This document shows positions 1 to 5,816 of a stretch of 5,816 bases of DNA, in pieces (positions within the stretch are counted from its first letter, which is position 1; each line of letters starts with the position of its first letter). The notes beneath the pieces were generated by a model. That model saw nothing but the letters and a program-made list of their open reading frames with translations. It was not told the origin of the DNA and did no database searches. This DNA is from Dehalococcoidales bacterium (GTDB lineage: Bacteria > Chloroflexota > Dehalococcoidia > Dehalococcoidales > UBA2162). The stretch covers positions 1 through 5,816 of the forward strand of contig JAUSGV010000146.1 of assembly GCA_030648675.1 (NCBI GenBank). The letters run 5' to 3'. The position numbers were made by a program, and so were the translations under genes.

Positions 1-797
1 TCAATCTCCTCTTTATTCCACGGGGACTCCTGGGTCATACCTAGCAAGGATTCCAATTCTTTCAGTTGCTCCAGTGAAGGCAAGTAGCTTTGTTCAACCA
101 TGTCAGTCTCAAGATGAAGCTTCACACCTTCGGGAGGAGCCTGCAATTCGAACTTAGCTCTGTCAGGATCAAAAGAAAGTTGGGCTTCACCAACAATAAC
201 GTGACGTTTTATTACCTGGTTATTCGGAGTCTCCCAAGTCAGAAGTCCAAGACCAAGTAATAGCTCATATCGTTCGCCAAGTTTCTTCAATTGTTGATGA
301 ATAGAAAAGAGTTGGAAATATACCTTATCAACCGAACCCCAATTGGTATGAGCCTCTACCCATGGAAGCCAATTATCTTGCTTCCAGCGTTCCCACTCCC
401 TTAAAACCTCCGGATGGTCTGTAAGTAATTCCGTTTGTTCCTGACTATACAATGTTGGGGCATCCTGGAAGACAGAGCTACTAAAAGTTATTCTGTCTTT
501 CAGTTGAGGCTCAGCATGTGGGTCCTCAATAACATCTTCTTCAAGCCATTTTCTCAGGATATCTGGAATAGCAGGTCTCTTTGGCTCGATAGACTGTCTG
601 ATTTGAATCCACGTAGAATCAGGGAGTTTGTCTGATTCTGGGCCAAGCACTGAAAAGCAGTTTTTATACTCAGGAACATCATTGAGCCAGACTACTTTTT
701 CGTACTCGGATAAGTCTCTGACGATTTTTGTCTTCAGAAGAGCTAATTCGCGCAGAAACTTAAAAAGCCGGACGGCTCTGTCATGTAAAACGTCCAC
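1..797 (-). CDS. N-terminal part of a large protein, probably a superfamily 1 helicase-like ATPase (partial, runs off left edge)
   Basis: The minus frame is open from 917 to 3 without a stop. The only usable start codon in its first part is GTG at 797, giving 265 residues here, with the rest beyond the left edge. No Walker motif or catalytic residue is in view, as expected if only the N-terminal region is seen. Visible features are a charged helical start (DRAVRLFKFLREL, about residues 6-18), Trp-rich stretches (WERWKQDNWLPW, 135-146), a hydrophobic ERYELLLGLGLLTW block (175-188) and RHVIVGEAQLSFDPDRAKF (198-216). From memory, this order resembles the N-terminal region of very large SF1 (COG1112-like) helicases found near restriction and defence genes. 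That is inference without a database search. There is no signal peptide or membrane segment, so it is probably cytoplasmic. The start is uncertain: GTG 797 lacks a good Shine-Dalgarno, and the frame stays open 40 codons upstream. CpG is scarce compared with the glm genes, suggesting separate origin. Confidence 0.62.
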   Translation of the reverse strand, partial: MDVLHDRAVRLFKFLRELALLKTKIVRDLSEYEKVVWLNDVPEYKNCFSVLGPESDKLPDSTWIQIRQSIEPKRPAIPDILRKWLEEDVIEDPHAEPQLKDRITFSSSVFQDAPTLYSQEQTELLTDHPEVLREWERWKQDNWLPWVEAHTNWGSVDKVYFQLFSIHQQLKKLGERYELLLGLGLLTWETPNNQVIKRHVIVGEAQLSFDPDRAKFELQAPPEGVKLHLETDMVEQSYLPSLEQLKELESLLGMTQESPWNKEEI

Positions 798-884
798 GCC
801 CTTGCTCTCAGGAGGAACTGACTCTTTTTTCGCTTTGATTTTGCCTCCAAAGAGTTTGCCAGGGTGCCTTTCGGCCAGCCCACT

Positions 885-933
885 TTGCCCTGATGTTATG
901 GCCCTGCTTAATAATTGTCAAGAAACAGGGCAA
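885..933. repeat. 8-bp inverted repeat bracketing the promoter, with an extra half-copy
   Basis: On the plus strand TTGCCCTG (885-892) is matched by its exact reverse complement CAGGGCAA (926-933). A third, shorter copy GCCCTG lies at 901-906 and can also pair with 926-931. The outer arms sit at the predicted start site and just upstream of the -35 box, the usual place for an operator. The shorter pair could form a 6-bp hairpin in RNA, but no T-tract follows on either strand, so it is not a standard terminator. An operator, a recombinase site or chance are all possible. Confidence 0.4.
893..921 (-). promoter_or_regulatory. Sigma70-like promoter driving the helicase-like gene
   Basis: On the minus strand a perfect -35 box TTGACA (plus 916-921) is separated by exactly 17 nt from TAACAT (plus 893-898), which matches the -10 consensus at 4 of 6 positions, including the first TA and the final AT. 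Transcription would begin near 886 and run away from glmS into the left-hand gene, leaving about 90 nt before GTG 797. The location just outside the glmS 3' end supports independent expression of that gene. No transcription data are available, so this is a sequence match only. Confidence 0.5.
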
Positions 934-947
934 TAACAAAAGGCAAT

Positions 948-983
948 TTACTCTACCGTAACGCTTTTCGCCAGATTACGCGG
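948..983 (-). other. attTn7-like target sequence at the 3' end of glmS
   Basis: The last eleven codons and stop of glmS code for PRNLAKSVTVE, identical in protein sequence to the end of E. coli GlmS. In Tn7 the DNA of these codons is bound by TnsD, and the element inserts about 25 bp beyond the stop codon. Here the compositional break and the foreign-looking gene start within that distance. The target is a direct reading; that it has been used by an element is inference, since no tns gene is in the window. Confidence 0.5.
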
Positions 984-2723
984 GAAATCGATCGGACAAC
1001 CTTTTTCCAGGGCGGTGTAATAGGCAAGCAACTGCAGCGATACGGTATTAATTATCGGTGAGAGAATCGGGTCGACATGAGGAACGGTGATCAGCAAATC
1101 AGCCAGGTCTTCAACGTCATGATCTTCGCTTTCAGAAACCGCTATTACCGGCGATTTCCTTGCCTTGATCTCTTTAATACTGGTCAGCATGGACTCATAA
1201 GTGTTATCCCGGCTTACTACTGCGATTACCGGCGTTTCGGAGCCGAGTAAAGCAAACGGGCCGTGCTTTATTTCACCGGCGGCATAACCTTCAGCGTGAA
1301 TATAGGACACTTCTTTCAGCTTAAGCGCTCCTTCCAGGGCGACAGGATAATTCACGCCACGTCCGATGAAGAAAACGTTTTCGAATTTTGAGAGGTATTT
1401 TGCGTGCTCCTTGATGGTCGTTTCATCGTCAAGCACCTGCTGAACCTTGCTAGGCAACGACCTCAGTTCTGACAGCAACCCAGCACGCCGCCGCATATCC
1501 TCTTTTATCTGGGAAATAGCCAGCCAATAAAATACCATGAGTTGTGCCGTAAACGTCTTCGTAGCGGCAACGCTTATCTCCGGACCAGCCCTGGTGTAGG
1601 TCGTCTGATTCGCAATTCGCGTACTTGTGCTGCCGACTACGTTAGTAACCGCGACAACGCGGCCGCCCTCACCCTTAACTCTCTTCATGGCCTTCAGGGT
1701 GTCTGCGGTTTCGCCGGATTGCGTAACGGCGAAAGCAAGCGTCTTACCGAGTATGTACCTTTGCTGGTTGAATTCCGACGCGATTTCAACCCGGACCGGG
1801 ACGCTAAGTAAATCTTCGAAAACGTATTTACCGACCAAGGCAGCGTGATAGGACGTCCCGCAGGCAAGCATAAGAATCGGCCCGTTACCTGCCAGCTTGA
1901 CATCGTTAGATTCATCGGTAATCCGCATATATTCGGCAAGTGTATTCCTGATGACTTTCGGCTGCTCGTGGATCTCTTTGAGCATGAAGTGTTCATAGCC
2001 TGATTTTTGAGCCTCTTCGGCGTTCCAGAGAATCTTGTATTCCTTAACGGCTACCTTATTGCCGTCATCAGCGATCTTAACGCAATCCTTCGTGATGACC
2101 CCGATCTGCCCATCCTCGATGTAGACCGCTCTGTCGGTATAATCCAGGAAAGCCGAGACGTCCGAAGCGACATAGTTTTCTCCATCGCCGATACCGATAA
2201 CCAACGGACTATCTTTTTTGGCGACGACCATTTTGGCTTCTCCGGAGCGGAGTACCGCGATGGCATACGACCCGGCCACTTTCGTTAAAGCTTTTTCAAC
2301 GGCTGCTTCCAGATTACCTTGGTAATAACGCTCGATCAAATGTGGGATAACTTCCGTATCGGTTTCGGACGTAAATTTATGCCCTTCCTTCGCCAACTCC
2401 CGCCTCAATTCGCTGTAATTAGTGATTACACCGTTATGCACTACCGCAATGTTTCCGGAACAGTCGACATGAGGGTGAGCGTTGATCTTAGAAGGACCCC
2501 CGTGAGTTGCCCACCGGGTATGGCCGATGCCGATTTTGCCGGTCAGCCTGGGCAAAGATTTAGCCATAGCCTCGACCCTTAAAGCGTCTTTGTAGACAAC
2601 AATGCCTCCGTTATCAACGGCAATACCGCACGAGTCGTATCCCCGGTATTCCAGCTTCTTAAGGCAGCTAAGAAGTATGGGCTGTGCTTTTTTTTCGCCT
2701 ACGTATCCTACAATACCGCACAT
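948..2723 (-). CDS. glmS: Glutamine--fructose-6-phosphate aminotransferase (isomerizing)
   Basis: Converts fructose-6-phosphate and glutamine into glucosamine-6-phosphate and glutamate, the committing step to UDP-GlcNAc; cytoplasmic. The protein has 591 residues, close to the family's usual 600 or so, and is complete. The N-terminal class II glutamine amidotransferase domain (about 1-230) has the nucleophile Cys2 exposed after Met removal (MCGIVGY), RWATHG at 70-75, HNG at 96-98 and Asp122 in SETDTEV. Two SIS sugar-isomerase domains follow: the first with ACGTS (287-291), QSGET (335-339) and SVAATKT (384-390), the second around 430-575. By alignment to E. coli, Glu471 (KLKEVSY), His487 (KHGP) and Lys586 (RNLAKSVTVE) correspond to catalytic Glu488, His504 and Lys603. 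The ATG at 2721-2723 is fixed by the Cys2 requirement, although only a weak GGAA precedes it. It lies 56 nt after the preceding gene, probably in the same transcription unit. No frameshift is seen. Confidence 0.97.
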   Translation of the reverse strand: MCGIVGYVGEKKAQPILLSCLKKLEYRGYDSCGIAVDNGGIVVYKDALRVEAMAKSLPRLTGKIGIGHTRWATHGGPSKINAHPHVDCSGNIAVVHNGVITNYSELRRELAKEGHKFTSETDTEVIPHLIERYYQGNLEAAVEKALTKVAGSYAIAVLRSGEAKMVVAKKDSPLVIGIGDGENYVASDVSAFLDYTDRAVYIEDGQIGVITKDCVKIADDGNKVAVKEYKILWNAEEAQKSGYEHFMLKEIHEQPKVIRNTLAEYMRITDESNDVKLAGNGPILMLACGTSYHAALVGKYVFEDLLSVPVRVEIASEFNQQRYILGKTLAFAVTQSGETADTLKAMKRVKGEGGRVVAVTNVVGSTSTRIANQTTYTRAGPEISVAATKTFTAQLMVFYWLAISQIKEDMRRRAGLLSELRSLPSKVQQVLDDETTIKEHAKYLSKFENVFFIGRGVNYPVALEGALKLKEVSYIHAEGYAAGEIKHGPFALLGSETPVIAVVSRDNTYESMLTSIKEIKARKSPVIAVSESEDHDVEDLADLLITVPHVDPILSPIINTVSLQLLAYYTALEKGCPIDFPRNLAKSVTVE

Positions 2724-2779
2724 ATCATTCCGCTAATTCGTTAAAATGCAAAAATTAACCCAACATACCGGTCTGAGTT
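2724..2779 (-). other. 56-nt spacer before glmS
   Basis: This AT-rich spacer is the longest gap inside the glm cluster. It holds a weak 5-bp inverted repeat, GTTAA (2740-2744) and TTAAC (2755-2759), with a 10-nt loop. I see no convincing promoter, terminator or riboswitch. It is far too short for the glmS ribozyme known from Firmicutes. Confidence 0.35.
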
Positions 2780-3955
2780 CTAATAGACATGGCTCCTATC
2801 CGGTAGAGTTCCGCTAACCAGTTTCATGGGTTGAATCTCACAATAGTTCCCGACGATCGTACCCGGTTGGGTAACAACGCTGTTCCCTAACCGGCAATCA
2901 GCTCCCAGCATGATGCCCATATCCACCGTATGCCATTCGTCACCGATTTTGACTTCCGCTTCCCCGCTGCACGCGTTAAAATGTCCTTTGATCACGCAAC
3001 CGTGATCGATGACCGAATTCTGGACAATCGAGGCTGGGCCGATATTAACATCGCTGCCTATCACGCTGTTCTCGATTGCCACGAACGGCGAAATGACAAC
3101 ATTATTGCCGATGCTGGTGGAAGGCATGATACACACATTAGGCCCTATCTCGCAATTTTCCCCGATCGTTGCCGGACCCAGGATATACGAATTCGACCGG
3201 ATTACAGTATCTTTGCCGATGAATACCTGCCCTTTGATCATCACTCCCGCTTCGATCGTTCCTCCCAACCTGGCAGTAATACGATGCAGAACAGCATCAT
3301 TCAACCTGACGATATCCCAGGGGTAAACGACGTCAAGCCATGTTCCCCTTGTTTCTTGCACGTGCAGCGAGTGTCCGGCTTCCAGCATTCCGTTAAGGAC
3401 GTCCGGAATATCCAGCCTCTCGTCGATATATTCGAAAATGCGGTGGCTTAAAACGTATATGCCGGTATTGATGATATTGCTTTCGGCCTCGGCCGGTTTT
3501 TCGATAATGCTTTTTACGAGTCCCCCGTCGGCGATGACCATTCCATATCTCGACGGATTATCAACGGCTTTAACCAGGACAGCGTCCGGATGACTCGCGA
3601 TAAATTTGGCAATAGTTTCTCCATCGATCAAATTATCTCCGGGCAGGAGAATAAATTCGCCTTTTACGGCATTTTTTGCCTGAGCCAGGGCGTGAGCTGT
3701 ACCAAGCTGCCTTTCCTGTACTACATAGCTGATTTCTACGCCGAACTGCTCCCCGGTGCCAAAATAATCGAATACCTGCTCTCTGTGATATCCCACAACG
3801 ACGACTATTTCTCGGATTCCGTTTTGTTCAAGGGATTCGATGACGTACTGCAAGATAGGCTTGCCAGCGATACTGAGCATAGCCTTGGGTTTGGTCACGG
3901 TAAAGGGGCGTAGACGCTGGCCTTCCCCGGCGGCAAGAATTACTGCCTTTTTCAT
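2780..3955 (-). CDS. Sugar-1-phosphate nucleotidylyltransferase with left-handed beta-helix domain (GlmU-like paralogue without the GlmU acetyltransferase His motif)
   Basis: Probably transfers a nucleotidyl group to a sugar-1-phosphate, making an NDP-sugar. With ATG 3955 as start it has 391 residues. The N-terminal Rossmann-like domain (about 1-225) has AAGEGQRLRPFT (8-19) and the Lys of KPKAML (22-27), QLGTAHA (83-89), PGDN with the metal-binding Asp (105-108), EKPAE (152-156) and WLDVVYPW (206-213). This is the RmlA/GalU-like signature, not that of classic bacterial GlmU. Hexapeptide repeats from about 235 to 375 (such as IGENCEIGPN and IGSDVNIGPA) form a beta-helix like that of acyltransferases. 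The catalytic HLxYxGD motif of GlmU is absent; at the equivalent place it reads GHFNACSGEAEVKIGDEWH. A longer GTG start at 3964 is possible, but AGGTGG lies 5 nt before ATG 3955. The gene starts 9 nt after its paralogue ends, suggesting one operon. The substrate cannot be read from sequence. Confidence 0.88.
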   Translation of the reverse strand: MKKAVILAAGEGQRLRPFTVTKPKAMLSIAGKPILQYVIESLEQNGIREIVVVVGYHREQVFDYFGTGEQFGVEISYVVQERQLGTAHALAQAKNAVKGEFILLPGDNLIDGETIAKFIASHPDAVLVKAVDNPSRYGMVIADGGLVKSIIEKPAEAESNIINTGIYVLSHRIFEYIDERLDIPDVLNGMLEAGHSLHVQETRGTWLDVVYPWDIVRLNDAVLHRITARLGGTIEAGVMIKGQVFIGKDTVIRSNSYILGPATIGENCEIGPNVCIMPSTSIGNNVVISPFVAIENSVIGSDVNIGPASIVQNSVIDHGCVIKGHFNACSGEAEVKIGDEWHTVDMGIMLGADCRLGNSVVTQPGTIVGNYCEIQPMKLVSGTLPDRSHVY

Positions 3956-3960
3956 AGTCA

Positions 3961-3966
3961 CCACCT
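3961..3966 (-). promoter_or_regulatory. Shine-Dalgarno that decides the start at 3955
   Basis: AGGTGG on the minus strand overlaps the TAG stop of the upstream gene and sits 5 nt before ATG 3955. Two in-frame GTG codons at 3964 and 3961 lie inside this site, so ATG 3955 is the better start, three residues shorter than the longest frame. Confidence 0.6.
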
Positions 3967-5173
3967 AAAATATACGCGAATCGGGAGCAACGATGCCGGT
4001 TACATTCGCCGCCGGCCCGATCCACGTATTATTACCAATTGTACTTCCCGAGTTAATGGAAACATTTATCCCCGTTTCCACGTTGTCGCCGATAATAGCA
4101 CCAAGCTTACGGCGTTTAGTTCCTTTACCGCCTACTACGATCTCCTGTTTATCGAAACGAAGATTGGCGATTTTGGTCCCGGCGCCCAAATTGCAGTTTT
4201 CGCCGATAACGCTGTCTCCGACATAGCTCAAATGCGGTATTTTACTATTATTCATTATTATCGAGTTTTTAATTTCTACTGCGTTGCCGATATGGCAGCG
4301 GTCGCCGATAGCCGAGTTAGGTCTGATATAGCAGTTAGGCCCTAGTCGGCAATCGTTGCCGATGATAACAGGACCTTCGATATAACTGCCGGATTTGATC
4401 AGGGTACCGGTACCTATGGAAACCTTTCCCTTTGTATACACGTTTTCCTCGATTTCGCCTTCGTTTTTCTCGATGATTTCAGGCAGCAGGGTTTCGTTTA
4501 TATCGAGCAAATTCCAGGGATAGCTAAGATCCAGCCAATATCCGATCTTCTGATGCCCGACAACTGTCCCCTGTTCAATCAACCACTGCAAAGAATCGGT
4601 TATTTCAAATTCTCCGCGCGGGGATTTTGGAGTATGCGATATTGCTGCAAAAATATCGGTAGTGAAAAGATACAAACCGGCGTTAGCTAAATTCGAAAGA
4701 GTAGTTCCGCCTTTTACCTTCTCCAGGATGCGGACGACACGGCGCCCTTCAACGACGACTGCTCCCAGGTCGCCGGTATTTTGTACCTCGAATACACTCA
4801 TCGTCGTCTCTTTTCGACGCATTAATTTCTTGATATCGGCGTGGCGAACAATGATATCACCATTCATCACCAGGAAATTTCCGTCTACGAGGTGTTCTAT
4901 CATGCGTAAAGCGTCCGCAGTGCCAAATTGCTTTCGCTGATTATGATACTTAACGTTTACCCCCCAATTTTTCCCGTTGCCAAAATATTCTCGCAGTGAT
5001 TCGTCGCGATAACCGACAATAAATATAAATTCTTTAATTCCAGCCAATTTGGCTTCTATTAACAAATGTTCAACGATGGGCTTATTGGCAATTGGAAGCA
5101 TCACCTTGGGTCGGGTGTAAGTCAGAGGCCGCATCCTGCTTCCTTCGCCCGCAGCTAAAATGACGGCTTTCAT
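3965..5173 (-). CDS. glmU: Bifunctional sugar-1-phosphate nucleotidylyltransferase / glucosamine-1-phosphate N-acetyltransferase (GlmU-like)
   Basis: Likely acetylates glucosamine-1-phosphate with acetyl-CoA and then transfers UMP from UTP to give UDP-GlcNAc. It has 402 residues from ATG 5173. The nucleotidyltransferase domain (about 1-225) carries LAAGEGSRMRPLT (6-18), RPKVML (21-26), QFGTADA (82-88), NGD at 104-106, EKVKGG (151-156) and YWLDLSYPW (212-220). This is the archaeal-type, RmlA-like version rather than the E. coli GlmU N-terminus. The C-terminal half is a hexapeptide beta-helix. His314 in IPHLSYVGDSVIGENCNLGAGT (split: IPHLSYVGD at 312-320, then GENCNLGAGT at 324-333) matches the catalytic His363 region of E. 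coli GlmU. NLRFD follows at 337-341 and GDNVETGINVSIN at 362-374, as in the acetyl-CoA-binding end of GlmU. It starts 1 nt after the mutase stop, so translation is probably coupled. Exact sugar specificity is inferred from context. Confidence 0.9.
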   Translation of the reverse strand: MKAVILAAGEGSRMRPLTYTRPKVMLPIANKPIVEHLLIEAKLAGIKEFIFIVGYRDESLREYFGNGKNWGVNVKYHNQRKQFGTADALRMIEHLVDGNFLVMNGDIIVRHADIKKLMRRKETTMSVFEVQNTGDLGAVVVEGRRVVRILEKVKGGTTLSNLANAGLYLFTTDIFAAISHTPKSPRGEFEITDSLQWLIEQGTVVGHQKIGYWLDLSYPWNLLDINETLLPEIIEKNEGEIEENVYTKGKVSIGTGTLIKSGSYIEGPVIIGNDCRLGPNCYIRPNSAIGDRCHIGNAVEIKNSIIMNNSKIPHLSYVGDSVIGENCNLGAGTKIANLRFDKQEIVVGGKGTKRRKLGAIIGDNVETGINVSINSGSTIGNNTWIGPAANVTGIVAPDSRIF

Positions 5174-5174
5174 C

Positions 5175-5816
5175 CTATTTCTCCTTACCTGACCCTTGAT
5201 GACCTTCAAGAATGTGGAGACAGGTCTTATACAACTCGCGTACTCGCGCTTCGCTTTTTGCTTCCGCGGTCAGCCGGATCTTGGGTTCGGTACCGGAAGC
5301 TCTGATTAATACCCAACCGTCGTCGAACGTAAGCCGGACGCCGTCGATATCGCTTACAGATGACGGTTTCAAGACCATGAGTTTATTCTTCAGTTCGGAA
5401 GACAATTTCACGCCGTCTTTTGCGATGCTGCCCCGCAGAATAAAATATTGCGGTATCCGGTCGACTATGTCGGATAATCTGTGTCTGCTGGCAATTGCGG
5501 TGATCATTGCCGCGGCGTAGATTCCATCAGGACACAGCGAATGCGTCGGAAAGATCCAAGCACCAGACGGTTCCCCGCCGAATTCGCCTCCTTTTTTTAA
5601 TTCCTCGGAAACGTAAATATCGCCAATTTTCGTTCGGGTGACATCGATGCCGATCTGGTCGATGACCATGGAAGTATCAAGAGTCGTTACCACTTTATTG
5701 GCGCACATATGTTCCGTAAAAAGTAAGAGAAGCTTATCACCGGGTATGAACCGGCCTTTATCGTCAACTGCCATCATGCGGTCGGCATCGCCATCATGTG
5801 CGATCCCCAGATCCGC
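5175..5816 (-). CDS. glmM: Phosphoglucosamine/phosphomannomutase family protein (C-terminal part; N-terminus outside window)
   Basis: An alpha-D-phosphohexomutase that moves phosphate between C6 and C1 of a hexose; in this cluster the expected reaction is GlcN-6-P to GlcN-1-P. The frame is open to the right edge, and 213 residues are visible, about half of the family's usual 450. The fragment opens with the metal-binding loop DGDADR (residues 8-13). The sugar-binding loop GGEPSG is at 80-85, and the C-terminal phosphate-binding motif RASGTEPKIR is at 172-181. The active-site serine loop of domain 1 lies outside the window. The stop TAG is 1 nt from the start of the next gene, which has its Shine-Dalgarno within this gene's end. 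The glm neighbours favour GlmM, but the family includes phosphomannomutases and phosphoglucomutases with the same motifs, so specificity is inferred. Confidence 0.88.
   Translation of the reverse strand, partial: ADLGIAHDGDADRMMAVDDKGRFIPGDKLLLLFTEHMCANKVVTTLDTSMVIDQIGIDVTRTKIGDIYVSEELKKGGEFGGEPSGAWIFPTHSLCPDGIYAAAMITAIASRHRLSDIVDRIPQYFILRGSIAKDGVKLSSELKNKLMVLKPSSVSDIDGVRLTFDDGWVLIRASGTEPKIRLTAEAKSEARVRELYKTCLHILEGHQGSGKEK
5181..5185 (-). promoter_or_regulatory. Shine-Dalgarno that decides the start at 5173
   Basis: AGGAG on the minus strand lies 7 nt before ATG 5173, inside the last codons of the mutase gene. A longer frame from TTG at 5209 would overlap the mutase by 35 nt and would add 12 residues before the conserved MKAVILAAG start, so it is unlikely. 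Confidence 0.7.

Noticed and set aside
1..797. TnsA or another Tn7 transposition protein as the gene next to glmS
   Set aside because: A tnsA gene would be expected next to the element end in classic Tn7, but the visible residues do not resemble TnsA or TnsB as I know them and the frame is longer than a TnsA start region would explain.
901..931. Rho-independent terminator from the GCCCTG / CAGGGC pair
   Set aside because: The loop is 19 nt, the stem is 6 bp, and no run of T follows on either strand.
435..936. Two overlapping plus-strand open frames (435-635 and 628-936)
   Set aside because: They lie opposite the long minus-strand open frame, have no recognisable domain or convincing ribosome binding site, and the second runs across the promoter and inverted repeats.
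2724..2779. glmS ribozyme/riboswitch upstream of glmS
   Set aside because: The spacer is only 56 nt and lies between tightly placed genes; the ribozyme needs well over 100 nt and a conserved core that is not seen.
2930..3451. A 173-codon plus-strand frame inside the nucleotidyltransferase gene
   Set aside because: It is antisense to a gene with clear motifs along its length; its composition follows from the regular codon pattern of the hexapeptide repeats.
5174..5209. TTG start at 5209 for the first nucleotidyltransferase
   Set aside because: It would overlap the mutase gene and has no matching Shine-Dalgarno, while ATG 5173 has AGGAG at 7 nt and begins the conserved MKAVILAAG motif.
1..5816. 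CRISPR arrays, tRNA or rRNA genes
   Set aside because: No regularly spaced repeats and no tRNA- or rRNA-like sequence were seen on either strand.

Overview
The window is one end of an amino-sugar (UDP-GlcNAc) biosynthesis cluster followed, immediately downstream of glmS, by a gene of clearly different base composition. All supported genes lie on the minus strand, so the biological reading order runs from right to left.

Right part (5816 to 948): a hexose-phosphate mutase of the phosphoglucosamine/phosphomannomutase family (N-terminus outside the window), two tandem paralogous sugar-1-phosphate nucleotidylyltransferases each with a left-handed beta-helix C-terminal domain, and glmS. The first three genes are packed with 1 nt and 9 nt between them and have clear Shine-Dalgarno sequences; glmS follows after 56 nt. 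Together they can supply every step from fructose-6-phosphate to UDP-GlcNAc: GlmS makes GlcN-6-P, the mutase gives GlcN-1-P, and a GlmU-like protein acetylates it and adds UMP. Only the first paralogue (3965-5173) keeps the GlmU acetyltransferase histidine motif. The second (2780-3955) has a different C-terminal core, so it probably makes another product or only does nucleotidyl transfer.

Left part (947 to 1): 27-30 nt past the glmS stop an open frame begins that runs off the left edge. It encodes what looks like the N-terminal region of a large helicase-type ATPase of the kind found in defence islands; this identification is from memory of the family and is tentative. CpG dinucleotides are about three times rarer here than in glmS. 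A strong sigma70-like promoter (TTGACA, 17 nt, TAACAT) sits at the junction, between 8-bp inverted repeats. The glmS 3' end, which codes for PRNLAKSVTVE, is the classic Tn7 attachment sequence, so the left part may be cargo of a Tn7-like or other glmS-targeting island. No transposase gene is visible in the window.

Organism: sugar nucleotidylyltransferases of the archaeal-like bifunctional type beside glmS and a mutase, roughly 45-50 % GC, Shine-Dalgarno-led genes and a bacterial-looking promoter suggest a bacterium such as a Dehalococcoidia-like Chloroflexota. A methanogenic archaeon has similar clusters and is not excluded by the sequence.
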